Source: Lysobacter sp. (GTDB lineage: Bacteria; Pseudomonadota; Gammaproteobacteria; Xanthomonadales; Xanthomonadaceae). From it: a stretch of 64,000 nt of DNA. The stretch lies in contig JASLDW010000031.1 of the NCBI GenBank assembly GCA_030151365.1, positions 1 through 64,000 on the forward strand, written 5' to 3'. Positions 10,685-19,677 of the stretch are shown here, one piece after another (the first letter of the stretch is position 1; every line of letters starts with the position of its first letter). The position numbers and the translations under genes were made by a program. A model generated the notes under the pieces. The model had not been told where the DNA came from. It did not search any database and saw nothing but the letters and a program-made list of their open reading frames with translations.

Positions 10685-10726
10685 TTTGTGGACACCGCCA
10701 CAAACATCGATCACTGAATCATTCAG
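10685..10726. other. Inverted repeats between truA and the trpF-like gene
   Basis: Two small dyads occupy this 136-base gap: TTTGTGG (10685-10691) with CCACAAA (10698-10704), and the near-palindrome CTGAATCATTCAG at 10714-10726. Neither has a U-tract. They could end or attenuate the truA transcript, or be an operator for the trpF-like gene. This is inference only. Confidence 0.35.
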
Positions 10727-10730
10727 GATT

Positions 10731-11510
10731 TCATTGCGGAAACGTAATCTCCGCCGGCAAGTCCCAGCCCGGCGGATACAACGGGCTGACGAACACGAGA
10801 CCCGTGGCCGGCGCGGTCGGACCCGCCTGCGTGCGATCGCGTCCCGCCAGCAATTCGCCGATCCATTCGACGGGGCGTTCCCCGCGCCCGACCGGCAACA
10901 GCGAGCCGACGATGTTGCGCACCATGTGATGGAGGAAGGCATTGGCCTGGACCTCGATCGCGATCTCGTCGCCATCGCGGGTCACGGCGATCGACTGGAG
11001 ATCGCGACGGGCATGGCTGGCCTGGCATTGCGCACTGCGGAATGCCTCGAAATCCTGTTCACCCAGCAGCGCCTGCGCCGCTTCGTGCATGCGCGCGTGG
11101 TCCAGCGGCCGCAGCTCCCAGGTCAGGTACTGGTGTTCGAATGCCGGGCGAATCCGGCGATTGAGGATGCGATAGCGGTAGCGACGCGCGAGCGCGGAAA
11201 AGCGCGCATTGAACGCCTCCGGCACTTCCCTGCACCACAAGGCGCTGACATCGGCAGGCAGGCGCGAGGTCGTGCCCAGCGCCCACGCGCGCGGACTGCG
11301 CGCGGCATCGCTGTCGAAATGGACGACCTGGCAGCGCGCATGCACGCCGGCATCGGTCCGGCCCGCGCAGGTCACGCGGATGTCGTGGTCGGCCACCGAC
11401 GACAACGCGGCCTCGAGCGTTTCCTGCACGCTGCGGACGCCGGCTTCCACGCGTTGCCAGCCGTGGAAGGCGCCGCCGTCATATTCGACGCCGAGCGCGT
11501 ATCGAGGCAT
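10731..11510 (-). CDS. truA: tRNA pseudouridine(38-40) synthase
   Basis: Isomerises uridines 38-40 in the anticodon stem-loop of several tRNAs. The catalytic aspartate is Asp53 in the [10 protein letters not shown] motif, and the C-terminal [11 protein letters not shown] tRNA-binding segment is present. 259 residues, normal length. ATG at 11510 follows the fimV-like stop by 3 bases, so the two are probably one transcript. Confidence 0.96.
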   Translation of the reverse strand: MPRYALGVEYDGGAFHGWQRVEAGVRSVQETLEAALSSVADHDIRVTCAGRTDAGVHARCQVVHFDSDAARSPRAWALGTTSRLPADVSALWCREVPEAFNARFSALARRYRYRILNRRIRPAFEHQYLTWELRPLDHARMHEAAQALLGEQDFEAFRSAQCQASHARRDLQSIAVTRDGDEIAIEVQANAFLHHMVRNIVGSLLPVGRGERPVEWIGELLAGRDRTQAGPTAPATGLVFVSPLYPPGWDLPAEITFPQ

Positions 11511-11513
11511 CGG

Positions 11514-13283
11514 TCAGCGCAAGCTGTCGAGCAGCGCCAGCGCTTCCGCGCGCGCCGCGGCATCGCCTTCCTGCTGTACGTCCTGCAACAGCGCGCGGGC
11601 GGTCGCGGCATCCCCCAGGTCGATGTAGGTCCGGGCCAGCTGCAGTCGGCTGTCGATCGCGGCGGCAACGGGCGTTGCATGGGGTGACTGCGCCGACTTC
11701 GCGGAATCGCCATCCGGCAACCATGCATCGCCACGCGCCCAGGTCGGCAGGCCGTCTTCCCGGGCCTGCCCCGGGCCAGAGAGGGTGTCCGGGGCTGGCT
11801 CGATCGCTTGCGGTTCGCTCGGGGCCGGCGTCGGCATCTGCGCCGTCGACGCGAATCCACGGGTGACCGCACGACCGCGACGAGCGCCAAACAGCCGCCA
11901 CAACGCGGCCAGCAAGGCCGCTGCCAGGGCCGCGGGCAACAGCCACCACAGGCCAAGGCCGCCGGTGGTCGCTGCCGGTGCCGCCTGGCGTGCCGCGAGT
12001 TTCTGTTGCGCACTGGCGAGCTCGCTGTTCTTCATCGCGATCAGTTGCGCCTGCTTCTGCTGGATCTGCTCCAGTTCGCCGACGCGCGACTTCAGTTCGG
12101 TGATCTCGGCATCGCGGGTGGCGATGGTTTCCTGCGATTGCTGCAATTGCTGGAGCATGTCTCCGTTTCCTCCGGACGATCCCCGCCCCGTCTTGGTCCC
12201 GGCAGCCCCGCCGTCACCGGTGGCTGCAGGCGTGATGCGCAGGTGGGCATCGGCGACGGGCTTCGCCGGCGCGGCGGTGGCGTCGCCTGACGATGCGCGG
12301 GCGGCATTCGCCGGCGCATTGGCGACATCGACCGGACGTCGCGGCACCGCGCGCGTGCTGCGCGACTTGGCGATCTCGGCACGCGCCACGCTGCGCGCGA
12401 TCGCCTTGCCGGCCCCCTTGTCGGTGCTCGCCGCGGGCTGGACGCCCTGCGGCATCCGCAACACCGCACCGGCACGGAGGCGATCGGGATCGCCGCCGAT
12501 GAAGGCATCGGGATTCAGCGCGACCAACGCCTGCATCACCGCATCGCGATCTTCTCCCGCCCCCTGCAGGCCGCCAATGATTCCGCCCAGCGTCTGGCCA
12601 CGCTGCACCGGTCCGTACTTCGCATCCGAGGCAGAAGGTATCGCCGGTGCCGATGGCGATGCAGCAGTCGGGACATTGGCCGGTGCCGCCGCGACCGCCG
12701 CCGGCGCACTGGCCGCCGAAGACGCCGGCACGGCAGGTTGCTTGTCCTTTTCACTGGCGACAGGGGCTGCCGGCACGGTCGCCGCAGGTGCCGTCGGCGG
12801 TGCCGCCGGGCGCTCGATGGTGTTGGCTGGCGCGGTGACCACACTCGGCGCCTCGACCACCGGCGGCGCCGTGGCCGCGACGCTGTTGGGGGTCGCCACC
12901 AGGGCGGAATATTCGCGCACCAACTTGCCATCGCCCCAGTCCACTTCGACCAGGAAGTTGACCAGCGGCTGGGTGACCGGGGTGCTGCTGGTGACGCGGA
13001 TATAGGGCTTGCCGTCGACGCCGTCGATCACCTGGAAGCGCAGGTCGGACACCAGCTTGTCCGGCAGCGGCAGGCCGATCCGCACGAAGGTATCGGGTTC
13101 GGCGAGCTTGGCCTGCAGCTGCGCCAGCTCGGACGGATCGCTGGTGATGACGGGGATTTCGGCCACCAGCGGCTCGTTCATGCGCGACTTGACCTGGATC
13201 TGCCCCAGGCCGAGTCCGAACGCGGGGCTGGCCGCCGCCGCGAGCAGCAGCGACAGAGCCAGCGTTTGCAGGCGCTTCTTCAA
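11514..13283 (-). CDS. FimV/HubP-type polar landmark protein, short form
   Basis: Inner-membrane LysM protein that in pseudomonads and vibrios organises the cell pole and type IV pili. In order: signal peptide (1-23), the FimV N-terminal domain (about 24-150), an Ala/Pro-rich linker, a LysM-like segment (about 222-273), a coiled coil (about 400-435), a transmembrane helix (about 443-466), and the conserved FimV C-terminal helical motif (543-589, LARTYIDLGD...ALLDSL). At 589 residues it is shorter than Pseudomonas FimV. The start is inferred as TTG 13283 with GGAGA 5 bases upstream. The gene lies between asd and truA, where fimV usually sits. Confidence 0.85.
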   Translation of the reverse strand: MKKRLQTLALSLLLAAAASPAFGLGLGQIQVKSRMNEPLVAEIPVITSDPSELAQLQAKLAEPDTFVRIGLPLPDKLVSDLRFQVIDGVDGKPYIRVTSSTPVTQPLVNFLVEVDWGDGKLVREYSALVATPNSVAATAPPVVEAPSVVTAPANTIERPAAPPTAPAATVPAAPVASEKDKQPAVPASSAASAPAAVAAAPANVPTAASPSAPAIPSASDAKYGPVQRGQTLGGIIGGLQGAGEDRDAVMQALVALNPDAFIGGDPDRLRAGAVLRMPQGVQPAASTDKGAGKAIARSVARAEIAKSRSTRAVPRRPVDVANAPANAARASSGDATAAPAKPVADAHLRITPAATGDGGAAGTKTGRGSSGGNGDMLQQLQQSQETIATRDAEITELKSRVGELEQIQQKQAQLIAMKNSELASAQQKLAARQAAPAATTGGLGLWWLLPAALAAALLAALWRLFGARRGRAVTRGFASTAQMPTPAPSEPQAIEPAPDTLSGPGQAREDGLPTWARGDAWLPDGDSAKSAQSPHATPVAAAIDSRLQLARTYIDLGDAATARALLQDVQQEGDAAARAEALALLDSLR

Positions 13284-13301
13284 GCAATTCTCCAACTTGA
13301 T

Positions 13302-13329
13302 CCCGCGGACTCTAGCGACGGTCCGCGGG
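13302..13329 (-). other. GC-rich stem-loop between asd and fimV-like
   Basis: A perfect 9-bp inverted repeat, CCCGCGGAC (13302-13310) and GTCCGCGGG (13321-13329), with a 10-base loop. It lies between the asd stop and the TTG start of the fimV-like gene. It lacks a U-tract in the minus direction, so partial attenuation or mRNA processing is likelier than clean termination. Confidence 0.5.
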
Positions 13330-13338
13330 CTTGGCAAT

Positions 13339-14358
13339 TCAGCCCTGCTCCGCGACCACCAGTTCGGCGACCTGGACCGCGTTGAGCGCAGCGCCTTTGC
13401 GGATGTTGTCGGCCACCACCCACATGTCGAGTCCGCGCGGGTGCGAGACGTCCTCGCGCAGGCGACCGACGTAGACCGGGTCGGTGCCGGAAGCATGCGT
13501 GACCGGGGTCGGATAGCCGCCCGGCGCGCGCTCGTCCACCAATTCCAGGCCGGGCTGGGCAGCGAGCAGTTCACGCGCCCGTTCGACCGTCACCTTCTCG
13601 CGGGTCTCGATGTGCACGGCTTCGGAATGGCCATAGAACACCGGCACGCGGACCACCGTGGCGTTCACCTGGATGCGGTCGTCGCCGAGGATCTTGCGGG
13701 TCTCTGTGACCAGCTTCCATTCTTCGGTGGTATAGCCGTTGTCGAGGAAATCGCCGCCATGCGGGATCACGTTGAAGGCGATCTGCACCGGATAGACGTT
13801 GGCTTCCGTGCCCTGGAAGTTGAGCAGCGAAGCGGTCTGCTTGCCGAGTTCCTCCATCGCCTTGACGCCGGTGCCCGACACCGACTGGTAGGTGGCGATG
13901 TTGATGCGTTCGATGCCGGCGGCGCGCTGGATCGGCGCCAGCGCCACCATCAGCTGCATGGTCGAGCAGTTCGGATTGGCGATGATGCCGCGCGGACGGT
14001 TCTTCAGCGCATCGGGATTCACTTCCGACACCACCAGCGGCACGTCGTCGTCGCCGCGGAAGGCCGAGGAGTTGTCGATCACCACCGCGCCGGCGGCGGC
14101 GAACTTCGGCGCGTATTCCTTCGACACCGAACCACCGGCCGAGAACAGCGCGACATCGACGCCAGTCGGGTCGAAGGTGGCGAGGTCACGTACGACGATG
14201 GCTTTGTTGCCGTATTTCACCTCGGTGCCGGCCGAGCGTTCGCTGGCCAGGGCGATGATTTCCTTCGCCGGGAATTTGCGTTCATGCAGTACCGACAGCA
14301 TCGTTTCGCCCACGGCGCCGGTCGCGCCCACCACTGCCACCACGTACTGCTTGCTCAC
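13339..14358 (-). CDS. asd: Aspartate-semialdehyde dehydrogenase
   Basis: Reduces aspartyl phosphate to aspartate semialdehyde, the branch point to lysine/diaminopimelate, threonine and methionine. The N-terminal NADP-binding GATGAVGETM (11-20) and the catalytic Cys131 in NPNCSTMQL are visible. 339 residues. GTG 14358 is chosen because AGGAAACGGAA precedes it. Upstream of fimV-truA, as in Xanthomonas. Confidence 0.96.
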   Translation of the reverse strand: MSKQYVVAVVGATGAVGETMLSVLHERKFPAKEIIALASERSAGTEVKYGNKAIVVRDLATFDPTGVDVALFSAGGSVSKEYAPKFAAAGAVVIDNSSAFRGDDDVPLVVSEVNPDALKNRPRGIIANPNCSTMQLMVALAPIQRAAGIERINIATYQSVSGTGVKAMEELGKQTASLLNFQGTEANVYPVQIAFNVIPHGGDFLDNGYTTEEWKLVTETRKILGDDRIQVNATVVRVPVFYGHSEAVHIETREKVTVERARELLAAQPGLELVDERAPGGYPTPVTHASGTDPVYVGRLREDVSHPRGLDMWVVADNIRKGAALNAVQVAELVVAEQG

Positions 14359-14389
14359 TTCCGTTTCCTGTCTTGGGGAGAAATTGATT

Positions 14390-15466
14390 CTAGATGCGCG
14401 GACGCACGGGCCCGACGTCGCCGCACTGGGCACGATGGCGCAGCGCCTGGTCGATCAGCACCAGTGCCAGCATCGCCTCGCAGATCGGCGTCGCGCGGAT
14501 GCCGACGCAGGGATCGTGGCGCCCGGTGGTCACCACTTCGATCGCGTTGCCGTCGACATCGACGCTCTCGACAGGCAGGCGCAGGCTCGAGGTCGGCTTG
14601 AAGGCCACCGCCACGCGCACGACCTGTCCCGTGCTGATGCCGCCGAGGATGCCGCCGGCATGATTGGATGCGAAGCCTTCCGGAGACATCGCGTCACGAT
14701 GCTCGGTGCCCTTCTGGGCCACGCTGGCGAAGCCATCGCCGATCTCGACGCCCTTCACCGCGTTGATCGACATCATCGCCGCGGCCAGTTCGCCGTCGAG
14801 TTTGCCGTAGATCGGTTCGCCCCAGCCCGGTGGCACGCCATCGGCTTCGACCACCACTTTCGCGCCGACCGAATCGCCGGACTTGCGCAACGCGTCCATG
14901 TAGGCCTCGAGCTCGGGCACCTGCGGCGCATGCGGCCAGAAGAACGGATTGCCCTCGACCGCCGACCAGTCATGGCCGGCCGGCAGCACATCACCGATCT
15001 GGGCGAGATGCCCGCGCACGTGGACGCCGCGTTCGCCCAGCCATTTCTTGGCGATCACCGCCGCGGCAACGCGCATGGTGGTTTCACGCGCACTGCTGCG
15101 ACCGCCACCGCGGGGATCGCGGATGCCGTATTTCTGCCAGTAGGTGTAGTCGGCGTGACCGGGACGGAACTGGCGCGCGATATTCGCGTAGTCCTTGCTG
15201 CGGGCATCGGTATTGCGGATCAGCAACGCGATCGGCGTGCCGGTGGTGACGCCTTCGTAGACGCCACTGAGGATCTCGATCTCGTCGGCCTCATGGCGCG
15301 CCGAGGTGTGACGGGTCTTGCCGGTGGCGCGGCGGGAAAGATCGTGGACGAATTCTTCCGGCGTAATGGCGATGCCGGGCGGACAGCCGTCGATCACGCA
15401 ACCGATGGCGGGGCCGTGCGACTCCCCGAAAGTCGTGACGCGAAAGAGATGTCCGAACGAGTTCAT
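14390..15466 (-). CDS. aroC: Chorismate synthase
   Basis: FMN-dependent last step of the shikimate pathway (5-enolpyruvylshikimate 3-phosphate to chorismate). All three family signatures are visible: [18 protein letters not shown] near the start, [16 protein letters not shown] in the middle, and [13 protein letters not shown] near the end. 358 residues. ATG overlaps the prmB stop (ATGA). Confidence 0.97.
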   Translation of the reverse strand: MNSFGHLFRVTTFGESHGPAIGCVIDGCPPGIAITPEEFVHDLSRRATGKTRHTSARHEADEIEILSGVYEGVTTGTPIALLIRNTDARSKDYANIARQFRPGHADYTYWQKYGIRDPRGGGRSSARETTMRVAAAVIAKKWLGERGVHVRGHLAQIGDVLPAGHDWSAVEGNPFFWPHAPQVPELEAYMDALRKSGDSVGAKVVVEADGVPPGWGEPIYGKLDGELAAAMMSINAVKGVEIGDGFASVAQKGTEHRDAMSPEGFASNHAGGILGGISTGQVVRVAVAFKPTSSLRLPVESVDVDGNAIEVVTTGRHDPCVGIRATPICEAMLALVLIDQALRHRAQCGDVGPVRPRI

Positions 15467-16389
15467 GGCCGCGTCGCGGCCAATTCGGCAATGCGCGCGT
15501 GGTGGGCGACCAGATCCTCGCGTTCGACCACGAAGATGCCCATCTGCCCGACCTTGAACTCGATCCACGCCATCGGCAGTTCCGGCAGCAGGGCATCGAG
15601 CGCGCGCTCGGCCTCGCCAACTTCGCAGATCAGCAAACCGTTTTCGTTGAGATGATCGGGCGCGTCGCGCAGGATCTTCAGCGCGAGATCGAGACCGTCG
15701 TCGCCGGCACGCAGGCCGAGTTCCGGCTCGTGGGCGTATTCCGGCGGCAGCGCATCGGTTTCGGCGTGGGTAACGTAAGGCGGATTGGTGACGATGAGGT
15801 CGTACTTCTCGCCCTTCAGCGTCGTCATCAGGTCGGACTTGAGGAAACGCACGTTGCCGGCATGCAGGCGCTCCTTGTTGTCCGCGGCCAGCGACAGCGC
15901 CTCTTCGCTGATGTCGACGCCATCGACCTGCCATTCCGGGTTGTAGTGCGCCATCGCAATCGCGATGCAGCCGGAACCGGTGCAGATGTCGAGGGCGCGC
16001 TGCACTTCGCGTCCGCCCAGCCACGGCTCGAAGCCGGACTCGATCAGTTCGGCGATCGGCGAACGCGGCACCAGCGCGCGTGGATCGGTCTTGAAACTCA
16101 ATCCCGCGAACCACGCCTCGCCGGTGAGGTAGGCGGCGGGAATGCGTTCGTCGACGCGGCGGCGGAACAGCTCGAGGATGCGTGCCTTCTCCTCGCCGAC
16201 CAGGCGCGAGGCGCCATAGACCGGCGACAGGTCGTGGGGAAGATTCAGTGCGTGGAGAACGAGCTGGGTCGCCTCGTCCATCGCGTTGTCGTAGCTGTGG
16301 CCGAAGGTCAACCCGGCGGCATTGAAGCGCGAGCCGCCATAGCGGATGAAGTCGATGATGGTGTGGAGCTCGCTGGCGACGTCGGTCAC
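15463..16389 (-). CDS. prmB: 50S ribosomal protein L3 N5-glutamine methyltransferase
   Basis: SAM-dependent methyltransferase that modifies a glutamine of ribosomal protein L3. The Rossmann motif [14 protein letters not shown] and the glutamine-binding NPPY are visible, and the N-terminal helical region has the PrmB-type [11 protein letters not shown] rather than the PrmC form. I chose GTG 16389 (308 residues) because the protein then begins like xanthomonad PrmB. A TTG at 16404 would add 5 residues. A -10-like TATACT lies at 16422-16427 on this strand. Confidence 0.92.
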   Translation of the reverse strand: MTDVASELHTIIDFIRYGGSRFNAAGLTFGHSYDNAMDEATQLVLHALNLPHDLSPVYGASRLVGEEKARILELFRRRVDERIPAAYLTGEAWFAGLSFKTDPRALVPRSPIAELIESGFEPWLGGREVQRALDICTGSGCIAIAMAHYNPEWQVDGVDISEEALSLAADNKERLHAGNVRFLKSDLMTTLKGEKYDLIVTNPPYVTHAETDALPPEYAHEPELGLRAGDDGLDLALKILRDAPDHLNENGLLICEVGEAERALDALLPELPMAWIEFKVGQMGIFVVEREDLVAHHARIAELAATRP

Positions 16390-16450
16390 GGGAATCTTCG
16401 GCAAAACAAGGGTGACTGCCCAGTATAAGGCCGGAAAACCGCCGCGCCGG

Positions 16451-16463
16451 TATCATGCGCAGA
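16451..16463 (+). promoter_or_regulatory. Candidate -10 box (TATCAT) for leaderless SCO1 gene
   Basis: TATCAT at 16451-16456 ends 6 bases before the ATG at 16463, placing the predicted transcript start at the A of the start codon. There is no ribosome binding site between them. No convincing -35 was seen. Confidence 0.35.
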
Positions 16464-17101
16464 TGCCGAAACGCTCTCTCGTTATTCTCCTCGTGCTGGC
16501 CGTCGCCATCGCCGGCCTGTTCGCCGGAATCGCCGTGTTCGGCGATCGCGCCACCCCGCCGGTGCAGACCCGGGCCGTGCAACTGTTCCCGCAGCCGCGC
16601 GCAGTGCCGGCGTTTTCGCTCCAGCGCGGGGACGGCAGCACCCTGACCGCCGACACCCTGCGCGGCCACTGGACGCTGGTCTTCATCGGTTTCACCCACT
16701 GCCCGGACGTCTGTCCGACCACGCTGGCCCAGCTGTCGTCGGCGCAAAAACAATGGCGCGCCTTGCCGGAAGCCAGCCGTCCGCGCCTGCTGTTCGTCAG
16801 CGTCGATCCCGAGCGCGACACGCCCAAGCAGGTCGAAGCCTATGCCCACGGCTTCAATCCGGACACCCTGGCCGCGACCGCCGACCTGAAACCATTGGAA
16901 GCGTTCGCGCACTCGTTGTCGATGGTCTTCATGCGCAGCGAGCCGCCCGCGGGCGCACCGGCGAACGCCTATAGCGTCGATCATTCCGCCGCGATCGTGG
17001 TGCTCGATCCCCAGGTGCGGATGGCCGGCACCATCACTCCGCCCTTCGATCCGCAGGCGATTGCCACTGACATGGCCGCACTGAGTCAGGCCAAGCAATG
17101 A
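16463..17101 (+). CDS. SCO1/SenC family copper chaperone
   Basis: Membrane-anchored periplasmic protein of the type that delivers copper to the CuA centre of cytochrome c oxidase. An N-terminal signal anchor (about 5-25) precedes the thioredoxin-like domain with the copper-binding Cys80-x3-Cys84 (THCPDVCP) and the third ligand His174 (YSVDHSAAI). 212 residues. It overlaps psd by ATGA, although their functions are unrelated. Confidence 0.93.
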   Translation: MPKRSLVILLVLAVAIAGLFAGIAVFGDRATPPVQTRAVQLFPQPRAVPAFSLQRGDGSTLTADTLRGHWTLVFIGFTHCPDVCPTTLAQLSSAQKQWRALPEASRPRLLFVSVDPERDTPKQVEAYAHGFNPDTLAATADLKPLEAFAHSLSMVFMRSEPPAGAPANAYSVDHSAAIVVLDPQVRMAGTITPPFDPQAIATDMAALSQAKQ

Positions 17102-17940
17102 GCCCGCTGACCGCACTCACCTACGTGCTGCCGCACCGGCTGCTGTCGTCGCTGGCGCGCCGCCTCGCCTACTCGACCAATCCGGCGATCAAGCAACACC
17201 TGATCGATGCGGTCATCGCGAAATTCGGCGTCGACATGGCCGAGGCCGCCGATCCCGATCCGAACCACTACCCCAGCTTCAATGCCTTCTTCACCCGCGC
17301 GCTGAAACCGGGCGCGCGCATGGCTGACCCCGATCCGCGCGCCCTGCTGATGCCCGCCGACGGCCGCATCAGCCAGCTCGGCAGGATCGAAGACGGCCGC
17401 ATCTTCCAGGCCAAGGGGCAGTCGTTCACCGTCGAGGAACTGCTGGGCGACGCCGAAGCCGCCCGCCCGTATCGCGACGGCCTGTTCGCCACCGTCTATC
17501 TTTCCCCGCGCGATTACCACCGCGTCCACATGCCGTGGACCGGCACCTTGCGCGACACCGTGCACGTGCCGGGACGGCTGTTCTCGGTGGGACCGGACGC
17601 CGTCGCCTCAGTGCCGCGGGTCTTCGCCCGCAACGAACGCCTGGCCTGCCATTTCGACACCGACTTCGGCCCGATGTGCCAGGTGATGGTCGGTGCGCTG
17701 CTGGTCTCCGGCGTGGAAACGGTCTGGGGCGGTGTCGAGATTCCGCCCTACGGCCATGGCATCCGCTATCGCGATCACCGCAACCGCGACATCAGGGTCG
17801 AGCGTTTCGCCGAGATGGCGCGCTTCAACTACGGCTCGACCGTGATCGTGCTGCTGCCGCCCGGCGTCGCCGACTTCGCCCCGGGCCTGCAGGCGGAATC
17901 CCCGGTCAGGCTCGGGCAGCGCCTGGCGACGCTGCGCTGA
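17098..17940 (+). CDS. psd: Phosphatidylserine decarboxylase proenzyme
   Basis: Makes phosphatidylethanolamine from phosphatidylserine at the inner membrane. The proenzyme self-cleaves to form a pyruvoyl group; the cleavage site is Gly246-Ser247 in FNYGSTVI (Tyr replaces the more common Leu of LGST). Phosphatidylserine-binding [13 protein letters not shown] and the catalytic-triad aspartate in MPADGR are visible. 280 residues. Confidence 0.95.
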   Translation: MSPLTALTYVLPHRLLSSLARRLAYSTNPAIKQHLIDAVIAKFGVDMAEAADPDPNHYPSFNAFFTRALKPGARMADPDPRALLMPADGRISQLGRIEDGRIFQAKGQSFTVEELLGDAEAARPYRDGLFATVYLSPRDYHRVHMPWTGTLRDTVHVPGRLFSVGPDAVASVPRVFARNERLACHFDTDFGPMCQVMVGALLVSGVETVWGGVEIPPYGHGIRYRDHRNRDIRVERFAEMARFNYGSTVIVLLPPGVADFAPGLQAESPVRLGQRLATLR

Positions 17941-17950
17941 TCGAACCCGA

Positions 17951-19534
17951 TCAGCCGTCGCAACCTTCGAGCTTGATGCTCGTGCCCGGCTTCACGATGT
18001 AACCCGGCGCGCGCAGGCCGTTGGCCTTGGCCAACGTCTTCAGCTCGCAGTCGTGCTTGTCGGCGATGCGGCCGAGGGTGTCGCCACGCGCCACCCGGTA
18101 CATCTTCACCTTCTTCGGCTTTTCCTTTTTCGGCTCGGCCTTGGCGACCGGCTTGGGTGGAGCCGGCTTCGCTGCCACCACCGGCTGCACGCGTGCCGCC
18201 GGATCCTGCGCGGTCGCGTCCAGCCCCGCCTCGCCGATCTGCGTCGACGCGGCGCTGGCCTGCGCCGGCTCCAGTGGGCCGATGCGGACAATGGCGGCGC
18301 TCGCGTTGGCGACCGTCAGCTCATGCGCCAGTTCGGCACGGCGTCCGCTGGTGCAATTCCAGCCGTAGGCGCGGGCCATCGCAGTCGTGCCGTTGAGCAC
18401 GGTGCCGGCGGCCAGCCAGGTGTCGGGCGAGTAGCGCGGATTCATGTTGCGCAGCGCGCGCAGATAGCCATCGGTGCCGCGGGCGTTGCCCATGCAGATG
18501 GTCATTTCGTTGAACGTGGTCGGCTTTTCCAGCTTGATCTGGGCCGGGCGGTCGGACACGCGCGGGAAACGCACGCCGTATTCGCGCGGATGCAGGTACA
18601 GCCACGCGGCGGCGATCACCATCGGCACGTAATCGCGGGTTTCCGCCGGGAATTGCGAATAGACGTCGGCGTCCCAGAAGCTGCGGCCGCCGGTGGACTG
18701 GTAGATGCGCAACGCCCGGCCTTCGCCGCCGTTGTAGGCCGCCAGCGACATCTCGATGTTGTTGTTGAGTTCGGCATAGCGTTCGCTGAAATATTCCGCG
18801 GCCGCCGCCGCCGACATCTTCGGGTCGTAACGGGTATCGAAGCCACTGCCATCGTTCCCGAGCCCGAAGCGGCGACCGGTGGCCGGCATGAACTGCAGCG
18901 GTCCGACCGCGCCGACACGCGATCCGACGTGGACCTTGCCGTTGGATTCCTTGGCGATGATGCCGAACAGCAACGCCTCCGACAGGCCGCGACTCTGGAA
19001 CGCCGGCAGCATGCTCGATTTCAGGTACTGGAAGTTCTCGTAGCTGTTCATCAGCGACGGTCGCATGTCGGTGAGCCAGCGGCGGATGCCGGCCTGCACC
19101 GCCGGGTTCATCTTCACCATGTCCATGAAGTGGCGATTGCGCTCGTCCAGCAACTTGTCGGCGGTGGCCTGCTCCGGGGTCTTTTCGCCGGCGACGTCGA
19201 TCATCTCGTCGGGACCGTCGTCGTCGCCATTGTCGTTCTCGTCGTTGGCACCACCACGACGGGCCGCATTCGCTCCGCGATAGATCGGCAGCAACTGGGC
19301 GATGTCGCACCCGCGCGCCTGGGCGCAGGCCTGCAACAGCTGGTCCATCTGCGCCTGCAGTTCATGTTGCTCGGCTTCCGACTGGGCGGACTTGATGCGG
19401 GTTTCCAGCCCGGCCATGCGACCTTTCCATTCCGCCATCGGATCCTTGCGGTCGGCCGCGACCGCGCCGGTCGCCGCGAAACCCAATGCCAATGTCAACA
19501 AGGAACATACCAACGGCGTTGCAGGTCGCACCAT
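17951..19534 (-). CDS. LysM-containing membrane/periplasmic lytic transglycosylase (MltD-like)
   Basis: Cleaves the MurNAc-GlcNAc bond of peptidoglycan. It has a signal peptide (about 1-25), an acidic linker with an EKTPEQATADKL helix, an SLT domain with the catalytic Glu in IIAKESNGK (about residue 195) followed by GPLQFMPATGRRFGL and AAYNGGEGR, and one C-terminal LysM (about 478-527). The start is ATG 19534, with AAGGA 9 bases upstream; a farther ATG at 19561 lacks a site. 527 residues. Convergent with psd. Confidence 0.91.
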   Translation of the reverse strand: MVRPATPLVCSLLTLALGFAATGAVAADRKDPMAEWKGRMAGLETRIKSAQSEAEQHELQAQMDQLLQACAQARGCDIAQLLPIYRGANAARRGGANDENDNGDDDGPDEMIDVAGEKTPEQATADKLLDERNRHFMDMVKMNPAVQAGIRRWLTDMRPSLMNSYENFQYLKSSMLPAFQSRGLSEALLFGIIAKESNGKVHVGSRVGAVGPLQFMPATGRRFGLGNDGSGFDTRYDPKMSAAAAAEYFSERYAELNNNIEMSLAAYNGGEGRALRIYQSTGGRSFWDADVYSQFPAETRDYVPMVIAAAWLYLHPREYGVRFPRVSDRPAQIKLEKPTTFNEMTICMGNARGTDGYLRALRNMNPRYSPDTWLAAGTVLNGTTAMARAYGWNCTSGRRAELAHELTVANASAAIVRIGPLEPAQASAASTQIGEAGLDATAQDPAARVQPVVAAKPAPPKPVAKAEPKKEKPKKVKMYRVARGDTLGRIADKHDCELKTLAKANGLRAPGYIVKPGTSIKLEGCDG

Positions 19535-19677
19535 CACTCGAAATCCTTCGGAATATCGCATTGAATCCGGAAGCCTAACGGTTGCAGGAAGCCGCGGGCA
19601 AGCCGTCGCCTGTCCCGCGCATTCATGCGCTCACGCGACGCCGCTTAGAATCGACGCTTTCAATGCGGAAAAGTTCC

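Noticed and set aside
11785..13005. Repetitive Ala/Pro-rich plus-strand frame that looked like a surface repeat protein
   Set aside because: It is the reverse of the Ala/Pro-rich linker of the FimV-like gene.
15467..17116. Apparent long fusion upstream of aroC in the same frame
   Set aside because: The frame is merely open across prmB and the SCO1 gene. The aroC ATG at 15466 overlaps the prmB stop and gives a normal-length protein.
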